Positions 19,160 through 27,968 of a DNA stretch of 64,000 nt are shown here, piece by piece. The notes below the pieces were generated by a model. The model searched no databases and was not told the origin of the DNA. It was given only the letters and a program-made list of their open reading frames with translations. Location: assembly GCA_019242475.1 (NCBI GenBank), contig JAFAVK010000009.1, forward strand, positions 1 through 64,000. The letters run 5' to 3'. The translations under genes were made by a program, and so were the position numbers. This DNA is from Acidobacteriota bacterium. Its GTDB lineage: Bacteria > Acidobacteriota > Blastocatellia > Pyrinomonadales > Pyrinomonadaceae. Positions within the stretch are counted from its first letter, which is position 1, and the number at the start of each line of letters is the position of its first letter.

Positions 19160-20500
19160 TTAACGTTTCTCCAACGTCATCTTCAGGCCGTGCTTCGGGC
19201 GGAGGGAGAGGGCGGGCAGGACTTCGACCTCTTTGCCGGGGATGGGGCGGAGGCGGAAGCGCCGGGCGATGGTCGAGAGGATGAGCACAGCCTCCATCGT
19301 GGCGAAGTAGTTGCCGATGCAGAGGCGCGGGCCGCCGCCGAAGGGGAAGTAGGCGTACTTGGGCAAACGAGAGATCGACTCTTCGCCCCAACGCTCGGGG
19401 CGGAAGGCGAGCGGGTCTGTGAACCAGCGCGGGTCGCGCTGGACGACCCACTGGAAGCCGAAGACCTGCATCCCCGTGGGGACGCGGTAGCCGCCCACCT
19501 CGCACTCGCGCACGCACTCGCGCCCCACGGCCCACGCCGGCGGGTAGAGCCGCATTGACTCCTTCACGACCCAGTCGGCGTAGCGCAGCCGCGGCAAATC
19601 TTCGACCGTCGGCGCGCGCCCTTCCAACACCTCGTCCAGCTCAGCCGCGAGCTTCGCCTCGGCCTCCGGGTTCTGCGCGAGCAGATACCAGGCCCACGTC
19701 AGCGCGAGCGCCGTCGTCTCGTGGCCGGCGAGGAAGATGGTCATCAGCTCGTCGCGGAGCTGCTTGTCCGTCATCCCGCTCCCGTCCTCGTCCTGCGCGG
19801 CGAGGAGCATCGAGAGCAGGTCGCCCGTGTCCTCCCGGCTCGCGCGCCGCTCCTCGATGAGGCGGTAGACGAAGCGGTCGATCTTGCGCACGTCGCGGTT
19901 GAAGCGCAGGTGCGCGGGCGTCGGCAGGCGGTTGTCCAGAATCCACTTGAGCGTCGCCTGCTCCGCGAAGGGGCGGACGATGCGCGAGAGCGCGTCGTCT
20001 ATCTCGCGCGAGTCGTCCGACACGTCGGTGCTGAAGAGCGTCTGCGCGACGACGCCCCGCGTCAGCGTCATCATCTCCTCGTGCGCGTCGAGCGCCCGCC
20101 CGTCAGTCCAACGTTCGAGCATCCGCTCGGCGTAGGCGACCATCGTGCGCGCGTAGGCTTCGACGCGGCCGCGGTGGAAGGCGGGCTGCGCGAGGCGGCG
20201 CTGGCGGCGCCAGAAGTCGCCCTCGCTCGTCACCAGCCCGCGGCCGACGAGGCGCTGGAAGAAGGGCGAGCGCAAGGAGGCCGCCTTGATGAAGTTCTTG
20301 CTCCCCGTCGCGAGCACGTACTCGACGTGGTCGGGGTGGAAGAGGAAGAGCGCGGGGACGTAGAGGAAGCGCGTCGGCACCACGTCGCCGAACTCGCGCG
20401 CGCACCGCTCGATGAACCCGAGCGAGTCGCTGTTGAACTCGCGCATGTTGCCCAACACGCGCCCGCCGCGCGGGCCGGACGGTATAGCCGTTGCGACCAT
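19160..20500 (-). CDS. cytochrome P450
   Basis: 446 aa, soluble bacterial-type P450 monooxygenase. Seen: I-helix oxygen-activation motif AGHETTALA, K-helix ExxR in VKESMRLYPP, the FRPERW segment, and the heme-thiolate loop FPFGGGPRLCIGN with the axial Cys. The overall sequence (RFLYVPALFLFHPDHVEYVL; SEGDFWRRQRRLAQPAFH) resembles CYP102/CYP4-like fatty-acid or hydrocarbon hydroxylases found widely in bacteria. The substrate is not deducible and no redox partner is adjacent. It starts shortly after the PhzF gene on the same strand, so may be the last gene of a three-gene transcript. The 21-bp repeat array begins about 40 nt after its stop codon. Confidence 0.95.
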   Translation of the reverse strand: MVATAIPSGPRGGRVLGNMREFNSDSLGFIERCAREFGDVVPTRFLYVPALFLFHPDHVEYVLATGSKNFIKAASLRSPFFQRLVGRGLVTSEGDFWRRQRRLAQPAFHRGRVEAYARTMVAYAERMLERWTDGRALDAHEEMMTLTRGVVAQTLFSTDVSDDSREIDDALSRIVRPFAEQATLKWILDNRLPTPAHLRFNRDVRKIDRFVYRLIEERRASREDTGDLLSMLLAAQDEDGSGMTDKQLRDELMTIFLAGHETTALALTWAWYLLAQNPEAEAKLAAELDEVLEGRAPTVEDLPRLRYADWVVKESMRLYPPAWAVGRECVRECEVGGYRVPTGMQVFGFQWVVQRDPRWFTDPLAFRPERWGEESISRLPKYAYFPFGGGPRLCIGNYFATMEAVLILSTIARRFRLRPIPGKEVEVLPALSLRPKHGLKMTLEKR

Positions 20501-20519
20501 TCGCTCGACTCCTCTTCTT

Positions 20520-21431
20520 CTAAACCTCGATGAATCCCTCGCCCATGAAATGGCACTGGCCGCCGACGCGGACGGCCGTGATGTCGTCGCCGCGGCGCTC
20601 GATGGTGATGCGGACGTAGCTGGGGCGGCCCATCTCGATGCCCTGCTCGCTGACGATCTCGGCCGAGTCGTCGCATTGAACCAGACCGTAGCGGACGAGG
20701 TAGCAGCCGAGCGGGCCGCTGGCCGCGCCGGTCGCGGGGTCTTCGGCGATGCCGAGGCTGGGCGCGAACATGCGGCTGTGGACGGTCGAGCCCGGCCCTT
20801 CGGTCTCGCGCGTGAAGACGAACGCCTCGGGCGAGATGTCGTGCTCCTGCGCGACGCGCTCTATCAGGTCAACGCGCGGCCGCGCGCGCCGCGCCGCGTC
20901 GAGGCTCCGCAGCGGCACGTAGAGGAAGGGCACGCCGCACGAGACGATCTCGACGGGCAGGTCGGGCTCGATGTCCGACTCTTCGAGGGAGAGCATCCGG
21001 GCGACGGCCCCGCGGTCGTCGAGGCGCAGGCCGAACTTCGGCAGCGGCTGGCTCATCTCGGCGAAGGAGGGCTCGCCGTGCTCGAACTCGACGCGGACGG
21101 GGACGGGGCCGACGCCCTCTTCGAAGATGATCTTGCTCTCTCTCTCGCCCCTCGGGATGAGGTGTTCGCGCGCGAGGACGAAGGCCGTGCCGACGGTCGG
21201 GTGCCCGGCCATCGGCAGCTCGTTCCCCGGCGTGAAGATGCGCACGCGCCAGTCATGCCGTGGGTCGTCGGGCGGCAGCACGAAGGTCGTCTCCGACAGG
21301 TTGAACTCCTTCGCGATGGCCTGCATCGTCGCGTCGTCAACGCCGCGCCCGTTCGTCACGACGGCCAGAGGGTTCCCGCCGAACGCGCGATCCGTGAACA
21401 CGTCAACCAGATGATAGTGGAGTCGTCGCAT
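20520..21431 (-). CDS. PhzF-family isomerase/epimerase
   Basis: 303 aa, two-domain diaminopimelate-epimerase-like fold. The start [25 protein letters not shown] and the catalytic-Glu segment FNLSETTFV (about residue 45) are diagnostic for the PhzF family. ELPMAGHPTVGTAFVL and the second-half DPATGAASGPLGCYL follow as expected. Apart from phenazine isomerase itself, most members have unknown substrates, so no phenazine pathway should be inferred. The ATG overlaps the TGA of the upstream PLP enzyme by one base (TGATG), which indicates translational coupling. Downstream on the same strand is the P450. Confidence 0.93.
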   Translation of the reverse strand: MRRLHYHLVDVFTDRAFGGNPLAVVTNGRGVDDATMQAIAKEFNLSETTFVLPPDDPRHDWRVRIFTPGNELPMAGHPTVGTAFVLAREHLIPRGERESKIIFEEGVGPVPVRVEFEHGEPSFAEMSQPLPKFGLRLDDRGAVARMLSLEESDIEPDLPVEIVSCGVPFLYVPLRSLDAARRARPRVDLIERVAQEHDISPEAFVFTRETEGPGSTVHSRMFAPSLGIAEDPATGAASGPLGCYLVRYGLVQCDDSAEIVSEQGIEMGRPSYVRITIERRGDDITAVRVGGQCHFMGEGFIEV

Positions 21432-22627
21432 CAGTTGTCACCAATCCCTTCGAGAGAGCGTGCGAAGTCTTCGAGCAAGTCCTTCTCGTCCTCGACGCCG
21501 ACCGAGATGCGCACGAGGCTGTCGCTCAGGCCGCGCGCGCGGAGCTGCTCGGCCGTCATGTAGCCGCGCCACATGGCGGCGGGGTGGACGATGAGCGTCT
21601 CGTGCCCGCCGAGGCTGGCGGCGTTGGTCGCGAGCCGCAGGCGTGCGATGAAGCGCTCGGCCGCCTCGTAGCCGCCGCGTAGCTCGATTGAGAGCATCCC
21701 CGTGAACCCGGACATCTGCGTGGACGCCAGCTCGTGCTGCGGGTGCGATTCGAGCCCGGGGTAATGCACGCGCTCGACCTCCGCGCGCCCTTCGAGGAAG
21801 CGCGCCAGCGCCAGCGCGTTCGAGTTGTGCCGCTCTACGCGGAGCGCGAGCGTGCGCAGCCCGCGCAGCAGCAGCCAGCCGTCGAAGGGGCTCAGGATCG
21901 AGCCCGCAAGCAGAGAGAAGTTCCACGCGCGGTCGATGAATTTGCTGTCGGAGACGATGACGCCCGCCGTCACGTCGGAGTGGCCGCCGAGGTACTTGGT
22001 CGCGCTGTGGACGACGCAGTCGAAGCCGAACTCCAGGGGGCGCTGGTTGACGGGCGTGGCGAAGGTGTTATCGACGATGGTCTTGATGCCGCGGCTCTTC
22101 CCCAGCTCGGCGACGGCGCGCAGGTCTGTGATGTGCATGAGCGGGTTCGTCGGCGACTCGGCGTAGATGACGCGCGTGTTGGGGCGGACGGCCTCTTCGA
22201 AACGCTCGGTCTTCGTCTGGTCAACGATGGTGACTTCGACGCCGAAGTGCGCGGGCAGGTCTTCGAAGAGAGTCATCGCGCCCGCGTAGTGGTTCGTCTG
22301 CGCGACGACGTGGTCGCCGGCCCGCAAGCTCGACATCAGCGCCGTGAAGATGGCGCCCATCCCCGAGGAGGTGAGGAGCGCCGTCTCGCCGCCTTCGAGC
22401 GCGGCGACCGTCGCCTCGACCTCCCTGTGCGTCGGGTTGCCGTAGCGCGTGTAGAACTCGGCGGGCCGGACGGCCGATGCAATCTCGGCGAAGTGCTCGG
22501 ACGAGTCGGCGCTGAAGGTCGTCGTCTGCCAGATGGGCGGCGTGACGGCGCGCGTGTGGTTCTCGCGCTTGCCCGCGTGGATGGCGCGCGTCTGGAAGCC
22601 GCCGCCCTCGAACTCTTCCCTGCTCAT
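21431..22627 (-). CDS. Cys/Met-metabolism PLP enzyme (cystathionine gamma-synthase / Met gamma-lyase type)
   Basis: 398 aa, fold-type I PLP enzyme of the trans-sulfuration family. Seen: QTRAIHAG near the start, TRYGNPTH, the PLP phosphate loop [15 protein letters not shown], the aspartate loop VDNTFATP, and the PLP lysine in [16 protein letters not shown]; then [13 protein letters not shown]. The Tyr/Arg phosphate-binding residues of the neighbouring subunit (YTRYGNP) are present. Gamma-synthase, gamma-lyase and beta-lyase cannot be told apart from this. First gene of a tight set with PhzF and perhaps P450. AGGGAAGAG-like sequence lies in the start region; start ATG at 22627 is supported by family alignment. 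Confidence 0.92.
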   Translation of the reverse strand: MSREEFEGGGFQTRAIHAGKRENHTRAVTPPIWQTTTFSADSSEHFAEIASAVRPAEFYTRYGNPTHREVEATVAALEGGETALLTSSGMGAIFTALMSSLRAGDHVVAQTNHYAGAMTLFEDLPAHFGVEVTIVDQTKTERFEEAVRPNTRVIYAESPTNPLMHITDLRAVAELGKSRGIKTIVDNTFATPVNQRPLEFGFDCVVHSATKYLGGHSDVTAGVIVSDSKFIDRAWNFSLLAGSILSPFDGWLLLRGLRTLALRVERHNSNALALARFLEGRAEVERVHYPGLESHPQHELASTQMSGFTGMLSIELRGGYEAAERFIARLRLATNAASLGGHETLIVHPAAMWRGYMTAEQLRARGLSDSLVRISVGVEDEKDLLEDFARSLEGIGDN

Positions 22628-22814
22628 CTCGTTCGCCCTTTCGCCACTGACTTACGAAGAGAACCCCGCCCGCGTTCGCAGCCCGGCGCCAATGATAACG
22701 CGCCGCGCGAAAAACTTCTCCGACGCCTCGTATTTTTTCCGCGCGCCCGCGCACTGTTCGCGTGGTGGAGGCTCCCCGGCTCCAAGAGACTTTACAGATT
22801 GCGGAGTGAAAACG

Positions 22815-24869
22815 ATGAGCAGCAGAGCTTTCATGCCACAGGATCGTCCCAAAACCTCATCCCATTCGTCAGTGAAGCGCGCCGCGCTCGCCTTCGTCGC
22901 GCTCGTGGCGACGCTGGCGGCGCTGGCCGCCGCGCCGGCCCTGGCAAACGACGAGGTCATCATCAACGCCGGCCTCTCGGGCGCCGCCATCAATGGTCGG
23001 ACGCCTTCGGGCAACGGCGTCTTCCGGCAGCGGCCCGGCAACGACCTCAAGCTGGAGGTCGAGGTGCAGGACGTGAACCTCGCCGCCGGCACCGTCCTGA
23101 ACGTCCTGGTCGGGGGGCAGCAGGTCGGCACGCTCACCATTGACGCTTTGCGCGCCGGCCAGCTTGAGCTTGAGACCGAGCGCGGGCAGGCCGTCCCCGC
23201 CGTTACGAACGGGACGACGGTCGCCGTCAGGAATCAGTCGGGCGCGAACGTCCTGAACGGCACCTTCGGCTCGGCCACGGCGACGCCGACGCCGACCGCG
23301 AGCCCGACGGCCACGCCGACCGCGACCCCTTCTCCGACTCCGACTCCGGGCGCCACCCCTTCCCCGACCCCGACGCCCGGCGCGACGCCCAGCCCGACGC
23401 CCTTCATGAACGAGTTCGAGGCGAAGCTCTCCGGCGCCGCCATCAACGGCACCGTGCCGAAGGGCGAGGCCGAGTTCGAGGTCGAGGGCACGAACCGCGA
23501 GTTCAAGGCGCGCGTCGAGAACGTCAACCTGCCCGCCGGCACCGCGCTCGACGTGCTGGTTGACGGCGTGAAGGTCGGCACGCTCACGGTCGCGCCGAGC
23601 CTCCAGCGGAGCGAGCTGGTCTTGAAGACCGAGAACGGCCAGACGGTGCCGCAGATCAACTCGCGCACGCGCGTCGTCGTCGCCGACGCGGCCGGCGCGA
23701 CCGTCGTGGCGGGTTCCTTCTCAAATCTTCCGCCGCAGACCACGCCCAACCCGACGCCGACGCCGACTCCCGCGCCCGGCGGCGAAGTCCGCATCGAGGC
23801 GCGCCTGGCCGGCGCGGCGATTAACGGCCTGACGCCGACCGGCGAGGCGAAGTTCCGCGTGCGCGACGGCAGACGCAACTTCGAGGTCGAGGTCGAGAAG
23901 GTGAACCTGCCCGCGGGCACCGTGCTGAACGTGCTGGTGGACGGCGCGAAGGTGGGCGAGCTGTCCATCTCGACGACGCTCGAAAACGAGTTCGAGCTTG
24001 AGAGCGAGCGCGGGCAGGCGGTGCCCGACATCACTTCGGCCTCGGCCGTGGTCGTCACGAACGCGCAGGGCCAGACCGTCCTGAGCGGCGTCTTCAACAC
24101 GGCGGGGCTCGTCACGGGTCAGGCCAACGACATCGACGGCACGACCTTCTTCGTCGAGCAGCAGTACCGAGACTTCCTCGGCCGCGAGGCGGACGACTCC
24201 GGCCTCGGCTTCTGGTCGAACGAGATCGCGAAGTGCAACGGCGACGCGGCCTGCGTCGAAGCGAGCCGGGTCAACACGTCGGGCGCGTTCTTCCTGTCGA
24301 TTGAGTTTCAGGAGACGGGCTACATGCTCTACCTCTTCAACAAGGCTTCGTTCGGGACGATGCCGCGGCGCAACGACTTCCTCGTGCGGATGCAGGCGGC
24401 GGCGCAGGGCGTCGTCGTCGGGCAAGCTGGGTGGCAGAAGAAGCTCGAAGATAACAAGCGGTTGGCGGCCGAGTCGTGGGTGGCGCGCGAAGACTTCCGG
24501 CAGCACTTCGGCTCGCTCACGAACGAGCAGTTCGTGGACGCGCTCTTTGCGAACGCGGGCGTCTTCGCGTCCGACGACCGCGCCGCGCTCGTCCAGGGCC
24601 TCAACTCCGGCGCCGAGACGCGCGCCACCGTCCTGCGCAAGGTGGCCGACAACGCCGAGTTCAGACGCCGCGAGCAGAACCCGGCCTTCGTGCTGATGCA
24701 ATACTTCGGCTACCTCCACCGCAACCCGGACGAGGGGCCGGACTCGGATTTGTCGGGCTTCAACTTCTGGCGCCAGAAGCTCGACGACAACGGCGGCGAC
24801 TTCCACAAGGCCGAGATGGTGCGCGCCTTCATCGAGGCGACGGAGTACCGCGACCGGTTCGATTGGTAG
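22815..24869 (+). CDS. secreted multidomain protein: three beta-sandwich repeats plus DUF4214
   Basis: 684 aa from ATG 22815 (GGAG 8 nt upstream). A long N-region precedes the signal helix (ALAFVALVATLAALAAAPALA). Three homologous domains of about 105 residues follow, each beginning (I/F)xAxLSGAAING and containing VNLPAGT(V/A)LxVLVDG. They are separated by Thr/Pro linkers (PTPTASPTATPTATPSPTP) like those of surface proteins. The C-terminal about 230 residues are DUF4214 (YRDFLGREADDSGLGFWSNEI; YFGYLHRNPDEG), a domain common in secreted proteins of this phylum. Probably exported, perhaps adhesive or matrix-associated; no enzyme motif seen. Convergent with the MBL gene; a heptad hairpin and terminator lie between. 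Confidence 0.88.
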   Translation: MSSRAFMPQDRPKTSSHSSVKRAALAFVALVATLAALAAAPALANDEVIINAGLSGAAINGRTPSGNGVFRQRPGNDLKLEVEVQDVNLAAGTVLNVLVGGQQVGTLTIDALRAGQLELETERGQAVPAVTNGTTVAVRNQSGANVLNGTFGSATATPTPTASPTATPTATPSPTPTPGATPSPTPTPGATPSPTPFMNEFEAKLSGAAINGTVPKGEAEFEVEGTNREFKARVENVNLPAGTALDVLVDGVKVGTLTVAPSLQRSELVLKTENGQTVPQINSRTRVVVADAAGATVVAGSFSNLPPQTTPNPTPTPTPAPGGEVRIEARLAGAAINGLTPTGEAKFRVRDGRRNFEVEVEKVNLPAGTVLNVLVDGAKVGELSISTTLENEFELESERGQAVPDITSASAVVVTNAQGQTVLSGVFNTAGLVTGQANDIDGTTFFVEQQYRDFLGREADDSGLGFWSNEIAKCNGDAACVEASRVNTSGAFFLSIEFQETGYMLYLFNKASFGTMPRRNDFLVRMQAAAQGVVVGQAGWQKKLEDNKRLAAESWVAREDFRQHFGSLTNEQFVDALFANAGVFASDDRAALVQGLNSGAETRATVLRKVADNAEFRRREQNPAFVLMQYFGYLHRNPDEGPDSDLSGFNFWRQKLDDNGGDFHKAEMVRAFIEATEYRDRFDW

Positions 24870-24871
24870 CG

Positions 24872-25037
24872 GTCAGTAGGCAGTAGGCAGTAGGCAGTTA
24901 AGACGGCCTAAAACAATCATCATAAATTAATCGGGGGCGGCGAGTAATAATCTCGCCGCCCCCGAGTCGTGTAGACCTGTTCCGTTAAAGGCTTCCTGTC
25001 CTTAACTGCCAACTGCCATCTGCCTACTGCCTACTGA
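24872..25037. repeat. heptad hairpin 4 (unit GCAGTAG) with inner terminator
   Basis: Left arm 24872-24900 (four GCAGTAG-type units) and right arm about 25002-25036 (five complementary units) enclose about 100 nt containing an independent GC-rich hairpin. It starts 2 nt after one stop codon and ends 7 nt before the convergent one. Confidence 0.85.
24932..24964. terminator. 13-bp GC hairpin between convergent genes
   Basis: Perfect stem CGGGGGCGGCGAG / CTCGCCGCCCCCG with loop TAATAAT. It lies midway between the two convergent stop codons, nested inside the heptad hairpin arms. Confidence 0.75.
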
Positions 25038-25043
25038 TCTTGC

Positions 25044-25955
25044 CTACTCCCCTTCCGGCAACACCCACGTCTGCCCGATCTCGGTGAGCGCGACGCGCCA
25101 CTTCTCCTGGCCGGCGGCGGCGAGGATGCGGCGGCGGGGCTCGTCGGCGGGCTCGCGGCTGAGGCGGAAGGTCGAGTGGTGCATGGGCAGGATGTACTCC
25201 GCCCCCATCTCGCGCGCCATGCGCCAGGACTGCTCGGGGTTGGCGTGGACGTAGACGTACGGGTCGTAGGCGCCGATGGGGAGGACGGCGAGCGTGACGC
25301 GCGTCGCACGCCGCCTGAGCCGCGCGAAGGCGTCCGTGTAGGCCGTGTCGCCGCCGAAGACGAGCGCGCGGCCGCGCTTCTCGACGAGGAAGCCGCCGTA
25401 GCCGCGGTGCTTGTCGGTCAGGCGCCGCGCGCCCCAGTGGTTGACTTCAATCGCCTCGACCCGCGCGCCGTCCACCTCCGTCGCCTCGCCCCACTTCAAC
25501 TCCTCCACGCGCGCGAAGCGGCGCACGAGGTCGCCGTTCCCCTCCTGCACGACGGCGCGCGTGCCTCTCGGCAGACGTTTCAACGTCCCGAGGTCTGTGT
25601 GATCCATGTGCGCGTGCGAGACGAGCACGGCGTCGAGCGGGGGCAGCTCTTTCACAGACAGCGCCGGCTGCACCATGCGCCGGGGGCCGAGCGTCAGCCC
25701 GCCGACGCGCACGCCGACCCGCGAACGCAGCGCCGGGTCTGTCAAAAGCCACGTCCCGTAGAAATTTATCAACACGGTGGCGTGCCCGAGCCACGCCACC
25801 GTCAGACGTTCGTCGCTCCACGTCGAGGGCTCCGGCCGGTGCGGCGCGGGCAGCACGGGCGTGCGCCGCTCCTCGATGCGTTCGCGCACGAACTTGCCCG
25901 CGAACCGCCGCGCGAAGCTGGTGTAAGTCTTCAACTCCTTGACTGAAACACTCAT
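25044..25955 (-). CDS. MBL-fold metal-dependent hydrolase (UlaG/NAPE-PLD-like)
   Basis: 303 aa from ATG 25955 (MSVSVKELKTYTSFARRF). The metallo-beta-lactamase metal site is complete: VSHAHMDHTDL (HxHxDH), VNHWGARR, GGDTAYT with the bridging Asp, and a C-terminal MHHSTF His. TVAWLGHATVLINFYGTWLLTDP is the hallmark N-terminal strand of the L-ascorbate-6-phosphate lactonase / NAPE-phospholipase D-like branch. Cytosolic hydrolase acting on a lactone, phosphodiester or similar substrate; not resolvable further. The frame is open back to 26012, but those 19 residues do not look conserved; neither start has a good ribosome site. Confidence 0.88.
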   Translation of the reverse strand: MSVSVKELKTYTSFARRFAGKFVRERIEERRTPVLPAPHRPEPSTWSDERLTVAWLGHATVLINFYGTWLLTDPALRSRVGVRVGGLTLGPRRMVQPALSVKELPPLDAVLVSHAHMDHTDLGTLKRLPRGTRAVVQEGNGDLVRRFARVEELKWGEATEVDGARVEAIEVNHWGARRLTDKHRGYGGFLVEKRGRALVFGGDTAYTDAFARLRRRATRVTLAVLPIGAYDPYVYVHANPEQSWRMAREMGAEYILPMHHSTFRLSREPADEPRRRILAAAGQEKWRVALTEIGQTWVLPEGE

Positions 25956-26047
25956 GGTGAGACTTAGATGCCCGAAAGGAGTGCCCGGTAGCCGGTAACG
26001 CGCTCGACACACATTTTTGAGCCCGTCCGAAAGGTTCGCTCAGGCAA

Positions 26048-26074
26048 GAAGTAATTTCAAATTTGAAATTCTTC
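26048..26074. repeat. AT-rich palindrome (AATTTCA/AATTTGA heptamers)
   Basis: Near-perfect 27-bp palindrome with core AATTTCAAATTTGAAATT flanked by GAAG/CTTC. It lies in the divergent region between the MBL gene (minus) and the DUF885 gene (plus). The same core occurs at 45022-45037 and 61781-61806. Confidence 0.7.
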
Positions 26075-26141
26075 AGGTATCCTCCAACGCGTCTCCCGTC
26101 TTGCCCATTCCGCGAACCGTCCACGGAGGAACCGAAAGCCC

Positions 26142-27968
26142 ATGCGCTCCCCCTTGAAGTGCCTCTTTCTCCCGCTGCTCGCCGCCGCCCTCGTCCTGCA
26201 AGCCGCGCCCGTCGGCGCGCAACGCAGCGCGGGCGCGGGCGCGCCGGCCGCCGCGCTCAAACAGCTCTTCGAAGAGGAGTGGGAGTGGACGCTGCGCGAG
26301 TTCCCGACCTTCGCCTCCTCCCTCGGCGACCGGCGCTACAACGACCACCTCACCGACGTGAGCCTCGCGGCCGCCGCGCGCCGCGACGAGCACCGCCGGC
26401 AGACGCTCGCGCGCCTCTCGAAGATCGACCGCGCGCGCCTCCCGGCGGCAGACCAGCTCAACTACGACCTCTTCCGCAAAGACCTCGAAAACGACGTGGA
26501 GGAGTACAGGCTCCGCCTCCACCTCATGCCCGTCACGCAGCGCGGCGGCGTCCAGAGTTCGGACGAGCTGGCCGAGCTGCTCCGCTTCCAGACCGTCAAG
26601 GACTACGACGACTGGCTCGCGCGCCTGCACGCGTTTCCGACTTACGTCGATCAGACGCTCGAAGTGCTGCGCGAGGGCGTGCGCGCGAAGATGCTCTGGC
26701 CGAAAGTCACCTTGCAACGCGTGCCCGCACAGCTCGACCGGCAGTTGAGCGCCCGCACGGAGGAGAGCGGCTTCTACAAGCCCTTCCGCAGTTTTCCCAA
26801 GGACATCCCCGACGCCGAGCGCGAGCGGCTCGCGCGGGCGGGCCGCGAAGCGGTCGAGCAGTCGGTCATGCCCGCGCTCAAAAAGTTCCGGGACTACTTC
26901 GTCGGCGAATACCTGCCCGCCTCCTTCGAACAGGTCGGCGCGTGGCAGTGGCCGAACGGCGCCGAGGCTTACGCCTTCCTCGCGCGCCGCTACACGACGA
27001 CGAACATGACGCCCGAGCAGATTCACGAGAAGGGCCTGAGCGAGGTCGCGCGCATCCGCGCCGAGATGCAGAAGGTCATGACGCAGGTCGGCTTCAAGGG
27101 CTCGCTCAAAGAGTTCTTCAAGAAGCTCCGCACCGACGAGCAGTTCTACTACAAGAAGCCCGAAGACCTGCTCGAAGCCTACCGCGCCGTCGCCAAGCGC
27201 ATCGACCCGAACCTCGTCAAGGTCTTCAAGACCCTCCCGCGCCAGCCCTACGGCGTCATCCCCATCCCCGACACGCTGGCGCCCGACACGACGACCGCCT
27301 ACTACCAGCAGGGCTCGGCCGACGGCACGCGCCCCGGCTACTACTACGTCAACCTCTACAAGCCCGAGACGCGCCCGAAGTGGGAGATGATGGCCCTCAG
27401 CCTGCACGAGTCCGTCCCCGGCCATCATCTTCAAATCGCGCGCGCGATGGAGCTGGGCGAGATACCGAAGTTCCGGCGCTACGGCGGCTACACGGCCTTC
27501 GTCGAGGGCTGGGGCCTCTACGCCGAATCGTTAGGCGAAGAGATGGGGCTCTACGACGACCCCTACTCCAAGTTCGGCCAGCTCACCTACGAGATGTGGC
27601 GCGCCGTCCGGCTGGTCGTCGATACGGGGATGCACTACTACAAGTGGGACAGGCAGAAGGCGATTGACTACTTCCTCGACAACGCCGCCAAGACCGAGCT
27701 GGACGTGACCAACGAGATCGACCGCTACATCACAGACCCCGGCCAGGCGCTGGCGTATAAGATCGGCGAGTTGAAGTTCAAAGAGCTGCGCGCCCGCTCG
27801 AAGGTCGCGCTCGGCGACCGCTTCGACGTGCGCGAGTTCCACGACCTCGTCCTCGGCTCCGGCGCCGTCCCCCTCGACGTGCTGGAGCGCAACGTGGACG
27901 CTTGGCTCGCGGAGAACAGAACCATCTACGACCCGAAGCGCCCCCCCGCGCGCGCAGGAAAGAAGTGA
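26142..27968 (+). CDS. secreted DUF885 family peptidase
   Basis: 608 aa. A signal peptide (MRSPLKCLFLPLLAAALVLQ, cleavage probably after VGAQ) sends it out of the cytoplasm. The body is the all-helical DUF885 domain. Diagnostic are FPTFASSLGDRRYNDHL near residue 50, YYVNLYKPETRPKWEM, and the zinc motif LHESVPGHHLQIA (HExxxGHH), with a downstream Glu in FVEGWGLYAE as a likely third ligand. DUF885 proteins resemble M32/M2-type metallocarboxypeptidases and are presumed to release amino acids from peptides. The start has GGAGGA about 11 nt upstream. Its TGA overlaps the GTG start of hutF, suggesting joint use of the released amino acids, including histidine. Confidence 0.9.
   Translation: MRSPLKCLFLPLLAAALVLQAAPVGAQRSAGAGAPAAALKQLFEEEWEWTLREFPTFASSLGDRRYNDHLTDVSLAAAARRDEHRRQTLARLSKIDRARLPAADQLNYDLFRKDLENDVEEYRLRLHLMPVTQRGGVQSSDELAELLRFQTVKDYDDWLARLHAFPTYVDQTLEVLREGVRAKMLWPKVTLQRVPAQLDRQLSARTEESGFYKPFRSFPKDIPDAERERLARAGREAVEQSVMPALKKFRDYFVGEYLPASFEQVGAWQWPNGAEAYAFLARRYTTTNMTPEQIHEKGLSEVARIRAEMQKVMTQVGFKGSLKEFFKKLRTDEQFYYKKPEDLLEAYRAVAKRIDPNLVKVFKTLPRQPYGVIPIPDTLAPDTTTAYYQQGSADGTRPGYYYVNLYKPETRPKWEMMALSLHESVPGHHLQIARAMELGEIPKFRRYGGYTAFVEGWGLYAESLGEEMGLYDDPYSKFGQLTYEMWRAVRLVVDTGMHYYKWDRQKAIDYFLDNAAKTELDVTNEIDRYITDPGQALAYKIGELKFKELRARSKVALGDRFDVREFHDLVLGSGAVPLDVLERNVDAWLAENRTIYDPKRPPARAGKK

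Noticed and set aside
18537..19558. Long open frames on both strands across the 21-bp repeat array
   Set aside because: The unit length is a multiple of three and lacks stop codons, so frames stay open on both strands. They have no ribosome sites or recognisable domains and run antisense or out of frame into the P450 gene.
20520..21431. Phenazine biosynthesis cluster
   Set aside because: Only a PhzF-family protein is present; no other phz genes. PhzF-like proteins are common outside phenazine producers.
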